Of a stretch of 8,079 nucleotides of DNA, positions 1 to 6,861 are shown piece after piece. Under the pieces are notes generated by a model that was given only the letters and a program-made list of their open reading frames with translations, was not told the DNA's origin and made no database searches. Position numbers and translations under genes: made by a program. Positions within the stretch are counted from its first letter, which is position 1, and every line of letters starts with the position of its first letter. This DNA is from Acidobacteriaceae bacterium (GTDB lineage: Bacteria > Acidobacteriota > Terriglobia > Terriglobales > Acidobacteriaceae): positions 1 through 8,079 of the forward strand of contig JAUTWY010000519.1 in NCBI GenBank assembly GCA_030838305.1, read 5' to 3'.

Positions 1-742
1 GCCGACGATGCTGCGATCCCAGCATCTTGGGACGACTCTTCCCCAACGCTGGGGAACGTGTCTGGAGAAGATTCAAGGGGCTCGGCCCTGGTGAAAAGAT
101 CACAACCTTCCAAACCAGCTGACGCCAACCGAGATATCTACTATAGAAACAAAATCGAATTCTCCCTGGACGGGGGATGGCTGCCCATCAACATCCCTTT
201 TCCCCTTGACGTTTTCGTAGGCGATCACTACAACACATATCCGCTCAAGTACACACGAACCCATCATTGCTTCTCTGCGCTGGCAGATGGACGGTGTAGA
301 AGGTCCTTGGGTTCTGCGCGGCAATTTTGATCTGACCTTCAGCGGATCTGTTACCGCGATTCCGCGGGGTCCTGAGAGCCGCTATTTCTCCTACATCATG
401 GGTATTCGCCGTAATTTTATTCCGCGTAATAGGAGGGCCGCGCCCTACTTTGATGTGCGCCTCGGATTCGGGAACATTGACGCCAAGGGACCAGCAGGGG
501 TGCCGTATGCGCAAGGCCAGGACCTCACGTTTACTGTGAACCTGGGCAGCGGAGTGCGATACAACTTGAACCCTCGCTATGCAATTTCAGCCGGTCTGAA
601 TTTCATGCATATCTTGAATCTGGATTTATCCGAAAGCAACGGTAAGCCGAACTGGGGCTTTCGGAACTATGGCATCAACGTTTATGGGCCAATGGTCGGA
701 ATCGACGTCCCGTTGCGACGGCACCGACGATACTCGGAGTAG
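1..742 (+). pseudogene. PagL-like acyloxyacyl hydrolase, 5'-truncated by the window and frame-broken
   Basis: This is a disrupted outer-membrane beta-barrel gene resembling the lipid A 3-O-deacylase (PagL/acyloxyacyl hydrolase) proteins of Acidobacteriota. Frame 1 is open from base 1 to 330 and frame 2 from 221 to 742. The N-terminal part (ending near NTYPLKYT) and the C-terminal part (from near PIIASLRWQMDGVEGPW) read as one protein only if the frame shifts by one base at about 244-262. Frame 2 has a stop at 218-220, so the second half cannot stand alone with a normal N-terminus; an ATG at 287 would give only 151 aa without a signal peptide. Barrel features are the alternating aromatic strands and the closing GINVYGPMVGIDVPL strand. 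PagL uses a His-x-Ser motif; here His (608-610) is followed by Ile and then Leu (TTG, 614-616), so the Ser is missing. A sequencing error could explain the frameshift but would not explain the Leu. The true start lies upstream of the window. Family assignment is moderately sure, loss of function likely. Confidence 0.6.
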
Positions 743-749
743 GGCGTGG

Positions 750-769
750 AGCGGGCGCCCTCGCCCGCT
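750..769. repeat. GC-rich perfect inverted repeat (8-bp stem, 4-nt loop)
   Basis: AGCGGGCG (750-757) and its exact complement CGCCCGCT (762-769) flank a CCCT loop. It lies 8 bases after the PagL-like stop codon and 130 bases beyond the stop of the minus-strand secreted gene. There is no T-run on either side, so it is not a classical intrinsic terminator. It may be a REP-like dispersed element or a transcript-end stabiliser; the window holds only this copy. Confidence 0.4.
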
Positions 770-901
770 AAACCCGCCCGCATCTCAAGTGTCGAGCCAA
801 AGCCACACCCGAGTGGAAGCAGCGATTTAATTGTTGACGTCCACAAGCGCGGAGGTAATTTTTCGGGGCCACCCGCCGAACTGAGCGGGCTTAGATCGTT
901 T

Positions 902-1381
902 CTATTCGGTGTGCTGCTTCTTCATGTAGCCCGCAATCACCAACCCGGCGTCGGTGCTCACAAACTCAACCTCTCTCCCGCCCTCGACAATCACCAGGTC
1001 GCGGTGAATGATCCCGTTGTCGCCCGCATCCGCGGTCAAACTGCCGGTGCAATTCGGCTTGACCGAATAGGTTCCGGTGAAGGTCACGGGAAAAACCGTG
1101 CCCCCGTAATCCGCAGTGGAGGAGCCTGATAATTTGCCCTGGCCATCAAATACGAAATGGACCGCTTCGACAAAGGGTACGAAGGTGGGAATCGTAACGT
1201 CATTGGGATTACCGGAGCTGTTGATCAGCCCGGTGGTGCCCGCTCCATAGCCACCGCGCAAGATGGCGTTGCTGCACACTTGCGAGTCAGCGTTCAGTCT
1301 GAAGGCCTTGCTCCCATTCAGAGCCGCGAGACCGCCGATGACAAGTAACATAACAGTGGCCCGCTCCAAATTGGTTTTCAT
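902..1381 (-). CDS. secreted beta-rich protein of unknown function
   Basis: I do not recognise a characterised family. The ATG at 1381 is preferred over one ten codons upstream because GGGAGGAG lies directly before it and the product then begins with a classical signal peptide (MKTNLERA, a hydrophobic stretch at residues 10-22, probable cleavage after SKA near residue 26). The 159-aa precursor would give a mature protein of about 133 aa that is rich in Gly, Thr and Val with alternating hydrophobic strands, as expected for a small beta-sandwich or barrel. It has only two mature cysteines (C36 and C111), which could form one disulfide in the periplasm. The segment GTYSVKPNCTGSL recalls a motif common in exported acidobacterial hypothetical proteins, by memory only. 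It lies 81 bases downstream of the other secreted gene on the same strand and is probably co-transcribed with it. Reading frame and export are fairly sure; function is unknown. Confidence 0.75.
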   Translation of the reverse strand: MKTNLERATVMLLVIGGLAALNGSKAFRLNADSQVCSNAILRGGYGAGTTGLINSSGNPNDVTIPTFVPFVEAVHFVFDGQGKLSGSSTADYGGTVFPVTFTGTYSVKPNCTGSLTADAGDNGIIHRDLVIVEGGREVEFVSTDAGLVIAGYMKKQHTE

Positions 1382-1415
1382 CTTCTCCTCCCATTCCCGA
1401 TAGTTCTGCATCGAT

Positions 1416-1439
1416 GCCCGATCTCCCCTGTCGTCGGGC
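1416..1439 (-). repeat. hairpin between the two secreted-protein genes
   Basis: GCCCGA (1416-1421) and TCGGGC (1434-1439) form a perfect 6-bp stem with a 12-nt loop in the 81-base gap between the two minus-strand genes. It overlaps by two bases a ten-base palindrome, GCATCGATGC, at 1408-1417. There is no T-run, so it is more likely an attenuating or mRNA-stability structure than a terminator, or it may be chance in GC-rich DNA. Confidence 0.25.
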
Positions 1440-1462
1440 GAGGCAGCGAAGTCGATTTGGTT

Positions 1463-1945
1463 TCACCGTTCCGGAGAACAGAGCTGGCCGGAATAGCGCA
1501 ACACGAGTTCACCGCTATTCAGGTCGACCTCCCCAATGTTGTTGAAGTCTCCCGTTACTCCTTGGAACTTGCCGGTGCCGCCGGTGAGGTGGACCGGGTA
1601 GGTGACCACTGCGTAGAGTCCCGTCCCCACCGATGTCGTGGTCGCGGTCGCCGGGTCAAAGGAGAGCGTATCCCCCGACTCCGTGACCCAGTGATGCTGG
1701 ACATGGAAGACTAGGTTATTTCCGATGACTTCGGTGCTCAGAATGGTGGCGCTCACCGCTCCCTTCAAATCCCCGGTAACCGGTCCCATGGTTGTGCTGG
1801 CGTCAATCGCACCCAGGTTGGTCATCAGCATTCCGCCCACTGCTTGGCAATGCTGATGTTTTGGATTTTGCGCCGCCGCTGCCGCAACCAAAAATGCGGT
1901 CACAGCGCAAATCGAGATTGCTTTCCTGCTCTTTCTGAATCGCAT
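1463..1945 (-). CDS. secreted small beta-barrel-like protein (allene-oxide-cyclase/calycin-barrel type, tentative)
   Basis: This is a 160-aa exported protein. The ATG at 1945 follows GTGAGGAGAAC, a good ribosome site, and the N-terminus is a clear signal peptide: basic MRFRKSRK, a hydrophobic core, then a run of alanines with cleavage expected before Q26. The mature part is a series of short Gly/Thr-rich strands. The GGTGKFQGVTGDFNNIG segment near residues 121-137 is like the glycine-rich strand turn of allene-oxide-cyclase-barrel and dirigent-type proteins; this is a resemblance, not a demonstrated homology. C33 and C156, near the two ends of the mature chain, could be joined by a disulfide closing the barrel. 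A histidine-rich start (KHQHC) and HVQHHW near the middle could bind a metal, but this is speculative. It is the first gene of a probable two-gene unit and is divergent from the winged-helix regulator. No enzymatic role can be assigned. Confidence 0.78.
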   Translation of the reverse strand: MRFRKSRKAISICAVTAFLVAAAAAQNPKHQHCQAVGGMLMTNLGAIDASTTMGPVTGDLKGAVSATILSTEVIGNNLVFHVQHHWVTESGDTLSFDPATATTTSVGTGLYAVVTYPVHLTGGTGKFQGVTGDFNNIGEVDLNSGELVLRYSGQLCSPER

Positions 1946-1988
1946 GTTCTCCTCACTTGTTGTGAAATGCTTGAGAGTTTTCCCCCTC

Positions 1989-2014
1989 AGGACCCCCGAG
2001 TTGCTCGGGATCCT
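1989..2014 (-). repeat. hairpin in the probable leader of the secreted-protein operon
   Basis: CCCGAG (1995-2000), TTG and CTCGGG (2004-2009) form a perfect 6-bp stem with a 3-nt loop. It is extended by AGGA (1989-1992) pairing with TCCT (2011-2014) across a small CC/A internal bulge. It sits 44-69 bases upstream of the ATG of the minus-strand secreted protein, so it would lie in its 5' leader or promoter. It could be a leader structure or part of a dispersed intergenic repeat; no matching riboswitch class is recognised. Confidence 0.4.
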
Positions 2015-2059
2015 TCAACTCTGGTGAGGGATACTGCGTGAGCGGCCGAATCGCGTCAA

Positions 2060-2098
2060 TGAATCAGCGATGAGTTACTTATGAGTTTCTTGTGAGTT
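2060..2098. promoter_or_regulatory. candidate operator: four hexamers at exact 11-bp spacing
   Basis: TGAGTT occurs at 2071-2076, 2082-2087 and 2093-2098, each exactly 11 bp from the last; a degenerate fourth unit, TGAATC, starts 11 bp earlier at 2060. The spacing places every copy on the same DNA face. OmpR/PhoB-family winged-helix proteins are known to bind tandem direct repeats of this spacing head to tail. The array lies between the secreted-protein operon and the winged-helix regulator. A TTGACG (minus strand, 2059 to 2054) abuts its left end and a TTGACC (2108-2113) lies 10 bp to its right. Autoregulation or control of the divergent operon is inference. Confidence 0.6.
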
Positions 2099-2167
2099 CG
2101 CAAATGCTTGACCCAACGATAGATACAAAGTCATCGACGTCAGCTATCCACGGCGCGTGACCGCCTG

Positions 2168-2173
2168 TATAAT
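2168..2173 (+). promoter_or_regulatory. consensus -10 hexamer of the regulator gene
   Basis: A perfect TATAAT lies 40 bases before the GTG at 2214. Transcription from about 2180 would leave a leader of roughly 33 nt. The matching -35 position (about 2145-2150, TATCCA) is poor, consistent with an activator-dependent promoter or with a chance box. If it is real, a translation start at 2157 would lie upstream of the transcript. Confidence 0.4.
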
Positions 2174-2202
2174 GCGCGGCAGCCGATCCCTATCCCCCTC
2201 GC

Positions 2203-2208
2203 GAGGAA
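2203..2208 (+). promoter_or_regulatory. ribosome binding site that fixes the regulator start at GTG 2214
   Basis: GAGGAA is followed by a 5-base spacer and the GTG at 2214-2216. No comparable site precedes the in-frame GTG at 2157 or the ATG at 2172, and the winged-helix domain begins about ten residues after 2214, so the shorter product is preferred. Confidence 0.6.
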
Positions 2209-2213
2209 GTTTC

Positions 2214-4385
2214 GTGCCCAACGATAGAAATCACTCGGGCCTCGTAAGGTTCGACCTCTTCGAGTTGGATCTAAAAAGCGGCGAACTACGAAAACATGGC
2301 CGCCCCGTCCGGTTTCAAACTCAGCCCTTCAAGGTTCTGGCCACGCTTGTATCCAATCCCGGCAAACTGATCACCAGAGAGGAACTGAGAAAGCAGGTCT
2401 GGCAGGGGACCACGTTTGTGGACTTCGAGCAAGGCTTGAATTTCTGCGTCCGCCGAATTCGCTCGGTTCTCGATGACGATGCGGATGCGCCCCGATTCAT
2501 TGAAACGGTCCCGCGACGCGGCTACCGATTTATTGCAGCCGTAGAGCAGGTTATTGCTAATCCGGAATTGCCGTCAGCGCCCGCGAATGAAAAGCCGGGC
2601 CCGGCGATCCCTCGCAGCGAGATTGCGGCCCCTCCGAAATCTTCTGCTTACATGTTCCCATGGGTGGCGGCAGGTCTTGCAGTGCTGATGGTTGGCGCGA
2701 TTTCCTTGGCCTGGTTCGGGCAGCGCGCGTCGAATGCCCCGCGAGTTCTCGGAATCGTTCCGATCACCGACGACGGTCGTCAGAAGATTACGAATACGCC
2801 CTACGATTTTCTAACTCCACTGGTAAGCGACGGATCGCGCCTGTTTTTTCAGGAAACAGACTCGGTTCATTCCCGCCTTGCCCAGGTGGCGATGTCTGGC
2901 GGCGACACCGAGCCTGTATCAACCCCTTTCCGCAGCGCGCAACTGGCCGGTATCTCTCCCGATCACACCCATATTTTGCTGGCCGACGTGACGTCTCCCA
3001 CCGTCAGCGACATGCCGTTCTACAGCATGCCAGTCATTGGAGGAACCGCAAAAAGGTTGGGCGACTTTGTCGCCCATGACGCCGCTTGGTCACCGGACGG
3101 TGAGGTTCTGGCATACGCCACTAAAGACGAATTGGATGTTGCCGGCAAAGGCGGGGCGTTCCTACGCAAATTGATGGGAGGGATCGGTATCCCATGGTGG
3201 CCGCGATGGTCCGTGGATGGCAAGAAACTTCGATTCACCCTGAGTGATCCGAAGACCCAATCCAGCTCGATATGGGAGATTCGGTCGGATGGAACTCATC
3301 TTCGAGCCGTCCTTCCGGGTTGGAACAATCCGTCCAATGAGTGCTGCGGGAGCTGGACGCCAGATGGACGATATTTCGTTTTCCAGGCGACGCGGGACGA
3401 AACTACTAGCATTTGGGCACTGCAAGAAGGGACCGGCTTCTTTCGACGAGCCATCCCCGCGCCAGTTCAACTTACAAATGGACCAATGTCCACCAATGTC
3501 CCCCTCCCCAGCCCGGATGGTAAGAAAATCTACGTGGTCGGCGTGAAAAACCGGGGGGAAGTGGTGCGCTATGAACTGCGGAAACGGCAGTTCGTTCCCT
3601 TCTTCCCGGGGCTTTCTGCCTCGGACATCGAGTTTTCCCATGATGGCCGATCCGTCGTCTATGTGCAATATCCCGAGCTTACGTTATGGCGCGCCCGGCA
3701 GGATGGAAGCCAGCGCCTGCAGCTAACGTCCTCCCCGTTCCGGGCACGCTTCCCTCGGTGGTCACCCGACGGGAAGCAGATAGCACTTTTCGGGGGCATG
3801 CCGGGCAAACCTTGGAAGGTATACCTGATTGCGGCCGAGGGCGGAGACCTGCAGCAACTGGTCGCCGGCGAATTAAACGAGGGCGACCCGAGTTGGTCGC
3901 CTGACGGAGGCTCTCTTGCGTTTGGACGATTGCCCTGGAAAACAGGAACTGTGGAACCGTCTGAGATCTACATAATGGATTTGAAGAGCCATCGGGTGAC
4001 GACCGTGCCGGGATCGAACGGCCTCTTCTCTCCGCGTTGGTCTCCGACCGGCAAATATCTTCTCGCCACAAGAGCCGATTCGAGCGCGTTCCTATTGTTC
4101 GATCTCGCCCACCAAAAGTGGAGTGTCCTGGTCCAGGGCGTTGTGGGATATCCCTATTGGTCGCGGGATGGCAGTTACGTTTATTTTGAGGATGTCGCCG
4201 TGCCGCATCGCTCCAGTGTTGCACGTATTCGTATTAAGGACGGAAGCGTGGAAACCATCGCTGACCTGAGTGCGTTGCGACAGATCTCAGTTGGCTGGAT
4301 TGGCCGCGGACCCGATGATCTCCCCATCGCGGTGCGAGAGATCGGCACCGAGGAAATCTATGCCCTGGACTGGATCGCGCACTAA
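2214..4385 (+). CDS. membrane-anchored winged-helix transcriptional regulator with TolB-like PD40 propeller
   Basis: This is a one-component regulator that would pass an extracytoplasmic signal directly to DNA. From the GTG at 2214 it is 723 aa. Residues 11-112 form an OmpR/CadC-type winged helix (Trans_reg_C): it starts VRFDLFELDL, contains the helix segment ITREELRKQVW, and ends with ETVPRRGYRFIAAVE, the family's typical wing. A Pro/Ala-rich linker follows, then one membrane segment at about 147-168 (MFPWVAAGLAVLMVGAISLAWF). The rest is a propeller with repeated W-S-P-D-G-type turns at about 292, 332, 381, 433, 475, 516, 561, 609 and 649, that is about nine PD40/TolB-like blades or half-blades, outside the cytoplasm. 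There is no receiver domain or phosphoacceptor Asp. The C-terminus (REIGTEEIYALDW) resembles the usual end of this acidobacterial family, from memory. It is divergent from the secreted-protein operon, and the 11-bp repeat array lies upstream. An upstream GTG at 2157 would add 19 residues. The ligand is unknown. Confidence 0.9.
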   Translation: MPNDRNHSGLVRFDLFELDLKSGELRKHGRPVRFQTQPFKVLATLVSNPGKLITREELRKQVWQGTTFVDFEQGLNFCVRRIRSVLDDDADAPRFIETVPRRGYRFIAAVEQVIANPELPSAPANEKPGPAIPRSEIAAPPKSSAYMFPWVAAGLAVLMVGAISLAWFGQRASNAPRVLGIVPITDDGRQKITNTPYDFLTPLVSDGSRLFFQETDSVHSRLAQVAMSGGDTEPVSTPFRSAQLAGISPDHTHILLADVTSPTVSDMPFYSMPVIGGTAKRLGDFVAHDAAWSPDGEVLAYATKDELDVAGKGGAFLRKLMGGIGIPWWPRWSVDGKKLRFTLSDPKTQSSSIWEIRSDGTHLRAVLPGWNNPSNECCGSWTPDGRYFVFQATRDETTSIWALQEGTGFFRRAIPAPVQLTNGPMSTNVPLPSPDGKKIYVVGVKNRGEVVRYELRKRQFVPFFPGLSASDIEFSHDGRSVVYVQYPELTLWRARQDGSQRLQLTSSPFRARFPRWSPDGKQIALFGGMPGKPWKVYLIAAEGGDLQQLVAGELNEGDPSWSPDGGSLAFGRLPWKTGTVEPSEIYIMDLKSHRVTTVPGSNGLFSPRWSPTGKYLLATRADSSAFLLFDLAHQKWSVLVQGVVGYPYWSRDGSYVYFEDVAVPHRSSVARIRIKDGSVETIADLSALRQISVGWIGRGPDDLPIAVREIGTEEIYALDWIAH

Positions 4386-4402
4386 AGTCCGAATCCAAAA
4401 AT

Positions 4403-4432
4403 AAAAACCTCTGTCGGCTGGCCTAGTTTTTT
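4403..4432. terminator. possible bidirectional terminator between convergent genes
   Basis: AAAAAC (4403-4408) pairs with GTTTTT (4426-4431), giving an A-run/T-run arrangement that could end transcripts from both sides. The T6 run lies 41 bases after the regulator's stop codon. The interior (about 17 nt) forms only a very short GGC/GCC stem, so this is a weak candidate. Confidence 0.3.
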
Positions 4433-4495
4433 GATCTCGCGACATCAGCAACACAGTGGATGCCCCGTCCTTTCGAGGTGTTGCCGTATGCACAA

Positions 4496-4513
4496 ATGTT
4501 CCCTTGGGAACAT
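4496..4513. repeat. 18-bp near-perfect palindrome between convergent genes
   Basis: ATGTTCCCTTGGGAACAT is two 8-bp arms separated by TT. It is directly followed by a second inverted pair, GGGCGC (4515-4520) and GCGCCC (4543-4548). On the minus strand these two structures come right after the stop of the TPR lipoprotein gene, and the palindrome is followed by ATTTGTG. The pair could terminate or protect that transcript, or the palindrome could be a dimeric protein-binding site. No known operator consensus is matched. Confidence 0.4.
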
Positions 4514-4550
4514 GGGGCGCACTTTTCAGCCGCGAAACAGCCGCGCCCAG

Positions 4551-6839
4551 CTACCCGCGCAGCTCCGACAATGCCTTCTTCGCCTCGCTGTTGTTGGGAC
4601 TGATCTTCAACACGCGCTCCAATTGCTGCCGCGCGAGCACCGGCTGGTTTGCCTTCTGATAAGCGAGGCCGAGATGATAGTGCATGGTCGGATCGTCGGC
4701 TCCACCCTTCTTTTCGTTGAGCCGCAGCGCCTCCTGGAACATATCAATTGCGGATCGGTACACGCCCTTCTGAAAGTAGGCCCAGCCCAGCGTGTCGGCC
4801 GCGTTCGGAGAATCAGGCATGCCGCGCCGTGCCGTCTGCGCCATGGCGAGAGCCACGTCAACGTTCCCGCCCTGCTGCAGCATCACGTAGGCAAGATTGT
4901 TTGAGGCCAGCGGATTGTCGTGCTGAATATTCAGCGCCTGCTGGTACATGACCTTGGCCTGGTCCCAATTGCTCTGCGATTCGTACATCATTCCGGCAAG
5001 GAGGTAGAACGAAATCTCCTTCGGATGATCCTTGATGGACTGCTGATAAGTCGCGAGAGCCTGGCTCACCGAGCCCTCTGCGGCCTGGGTTTGCGCGAGC
5101 TTCAACAGCGCGTCGGAATTATTCTTGTCGAGTTCAATCGCCTTGGTGAACGCGGCATCCGCCCCCTTGAAGTCTTTTTTCTGGTACAGCGCCGTGCCCA
5201 GCAGATCGTAAAATCCGCTGACCTTGGATGATTTGGATATCTGTGCATTGGCCGCGGAAACCGCCTGGTCAAGCTGCTTCTGCGCGAGGTAGGTATTCAT
5301 CACGCCCTGCAAGCCGTCGGTCGATGAAGGATCTTTCTCCAGCGCTTGCTGATACGACGTCAGCGCTTCGCCGTATTGCTTCTGCAACAAGTGGAGGTTC
5401 CCCATCTGCACATAAGGAGCAGGGCTTGCCGGAGCCACCTCTGCCGCTTTGCGCATATCCTGCTCGGCGTCGGAGTATTTCTTGCGGTTCATCTCCGCGA
5501 GCGCGCGCAGCAGGTAGCCATCCGGTGAACTAGGCGCTCCGCGGATAATCAGCTGGGCGGTTTGAATGAGAGCATCGACGTCGCCGCGGCGAATCTCCAG
5601 ATTCGCCAACGCGCGTTGCGCTTCCGTAAGCTCGGGACGCAGACGCACCGCTTCGCGCAACTCCGATTCCGCCTGCGCCGTGTCATGCTGCATATCGAAT
5701 GCGAGACCCAGCTGATAGTGAGCCACAGCATTGCTGGAATCGCTTTTGACGGCCTGCTGTAATGTATCCACCGCGCCGCGCCCGTCGTTTTGGCGGAGCA
5801 GCACCTGGCCGCGATAGACCAGCGCCTCGGCATCTCGCGGAGCGGACTTCAGAATTTCGTCATTCAGTTGGGTCGCTTCGTCCAGGCGGTTCTTCAGGAT
5901 GAGAAGCTGCACGTAATTCTTCTTGACCTGAAGGTCTTTGGGGTGATCGCGGTGCAGTAACGTATATTCCGCCGTGGCTCTGTCGAGTTCGTTGTTGGCG
6001 AAATAGAAATCGCCCAGCATGCGATAGCCTTCGGAATTGTCCGGGAAGTCGTTCTTGGCCTGCATGAGATAGGCTTCCGCTTCTGCCTTTTTGCCTTGCG
6101 ACATCAGCAGCCGCACGTAAGAAGCCCGCGGAGCTGGATCCTTGGGATTGACTTCGATGGCGTGCTTCAATTGCTGCTCGGCTTCCGGCATGCGATTGCG
6201 GGCCTGATAGAAAAGTCCCAGAGCGAGTTGCGCGTTCACATCTTTGGGACCGAGCGCAGCCGCTTTTTTGAAATTGATTTCAGCTTGATCGGGCAAATTG
6301 GCGCGCATTTGCAGCATGGCCAGGCTCAGATAGGAGTCGGTGCGCGCGGGATCGGCGCTGATTCCTTTCTGCATTTCCTGCAGCGCCGAGCCCAGGTTGT
6401 CCTGCGAAGCGTAGAAGTTGGCCCACGCCAGGTGAGTGTCAGGACTGTTGGGTTGTTTTTCGCGCAAGAGATCGAGATGAGACTGCGCTTGCTTGGCTTC
6501 GTGGGCGGCAATCAGCAGATTCGCCAGGTCCACGTGCGCGGGATAATTGTCTGGCACCAGTTCGACGGCGCGAGACAGTTCCGCAAAGCCGCGGTTGTAG
6601 TCCTTAAGCTTGAGATAGGTTTCGCCCAGCTGAAAATGCGCTTCGGCGAAGCGCGGATCCATTTGCACAGCGTTGGAATATTGAATGGCCGCTTCGCGGA
6701 ACTTGCCCTTGTCGCGATAGCGGTTGCCGCTCTCCAGGAATTTCTGTTTGCGAACATTCGGATCGCGTGAACAGCCGGTAAAAAGGCCAGTAATAATAAA
6801 CCCGATCAGCAACAAGCGGAGGGCAACGGAACGGCTCAT
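4551..6839 (-). CDS. long TPR-repeat lipoprotein (about 21 TPR units)
   Basis: This is a 762-aa protein composed almost wholly of 34-residue tetratricopeptide repeats. The ATG at 6839 is chosen because TTTGGAG precedes it at good spacing and it begins directly with an export signal (MSRSVALRLLLIGFIITGLF). Cys23, after FTG, fits a lipoprotein cleavage site, with Phe instead of the usual Leu at -3. Ser follows the Cys, which in E. coli would favour the outer membrane. From about residue 32 to 751 I count 21 consecutive units in the W/L-G-Y-A-P pattern, starting at KFLESGNRYRDKGKF and ending near VLKISPNNS, plus a final half-helix. This makes an almost gapless solenoid. Such proteins scaffold envelope complexes; similar TPR lipoproteins occur beside exosortase/polysaccharide loci (PrsT type), but no such genes are in this window, so that role is not claimed. 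The receiver gene is 254 bases upstream on the same strand, so a separate promoter is likely; I could not locate one with confidence. Confidence 0.9.
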   Translation of the reverse strand: MSRSVALRLLLIGFIITGLFTGCSRDPNVRKQKFLESGNRYRDKGKFREAAIQYSNAVQMDPRFAEAHFQLGETYLKLKDYNRGFAELSRAVELVPDNYPAHVDLANLLIAAHEAKQAQSHLDLLREKQPNSPDTHLAWANFYASQDNLGSALQEMQKGISADPARTDSYLSLAMLQMRANLPDQAEINFKKAAALGPKDVNAQLALGLFYQARNRMPEAEQQLKHAIEVNPKDPAPRASYVRLLMSQGKKAEAEAYLMQAKNDFPDNSEGYRMLGDFYFANNELDRATAEYTLLHRDHPKDLQVKKNYVQLLILKNRLDEATQLNDEILKSAPRDAEALVYRGQVLLRQNDGRGAVDTLQQAVKSDSSNAVAHYQLGLAFDMQHDTAQAESELREAVRLRPELTEAQRALANLEIRRGDVDALIQTAQLIIRGAPSSPDGYLLRALAEMNRKKYSDAEQDMRKAAEVAPASPAPYVQMGNLHLLQKQYGEALTSYQQALEKDPSSTDGLQGVMNTYLAQKQLDQAVSAANAQISKSSKVSGFYDLLGTALYQKKDFKGADAAFTKAIELDKNNSDALLKLAQTQAAEGSVSQALATYQQSIKDHPKEISFYLLAGMMYESQSNWDQAKVMYQQALNIQHDNPLASNNLAYVMLQQGGNVDVALAMAQTARRGMPDSPNAADTLGWAYFQKGVYRSAIDMFQEALRLNEKKGGADDPTMHYHLGLAYQKANQPVLARQQLERVLKISPNNSEAKKALSELRG

Positions 6840-6861
6840 GTCTTCTCCAAAGAAGGCGCAA

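Noticed and set aside
746..1129. 127-codon plus-strand open frame
   Set aside because: It runs antisense over the secreted-protein gene, whose frame has a signal peptide and ribosome site; the plus frame has a low-complexity, non-protein-like sequence and no ribosome site.
2108..2136. TTGACC as the -35 box of the regulator promoter
   Set aside because: No acceptable -10 hexamer lies 16-18 bp downstream; the TATAAT at 2168 is too far away to pair with it.
2157..2213. Upstream GTG start adding 19 residues to the regulator
   Set aside because: No ribosome site precedes it, it overlaps the TATAAT box, and the added residues lie outside the winged-helix domain; GTG 2214 has a good ribosome site.
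3679..4224. 181-codon minus-strand open frame inside the regulator
   Set aside because: It is a GC-rich antisense shadow, rich in Arg, Pro and Ser, over clear propeller repeats on the plus strand.
6096..6770. 224-codon plus-strand open frame
   Set aside because: It is antisense to well-formed TPR repeats and its protein sequence lacks recognisable features.
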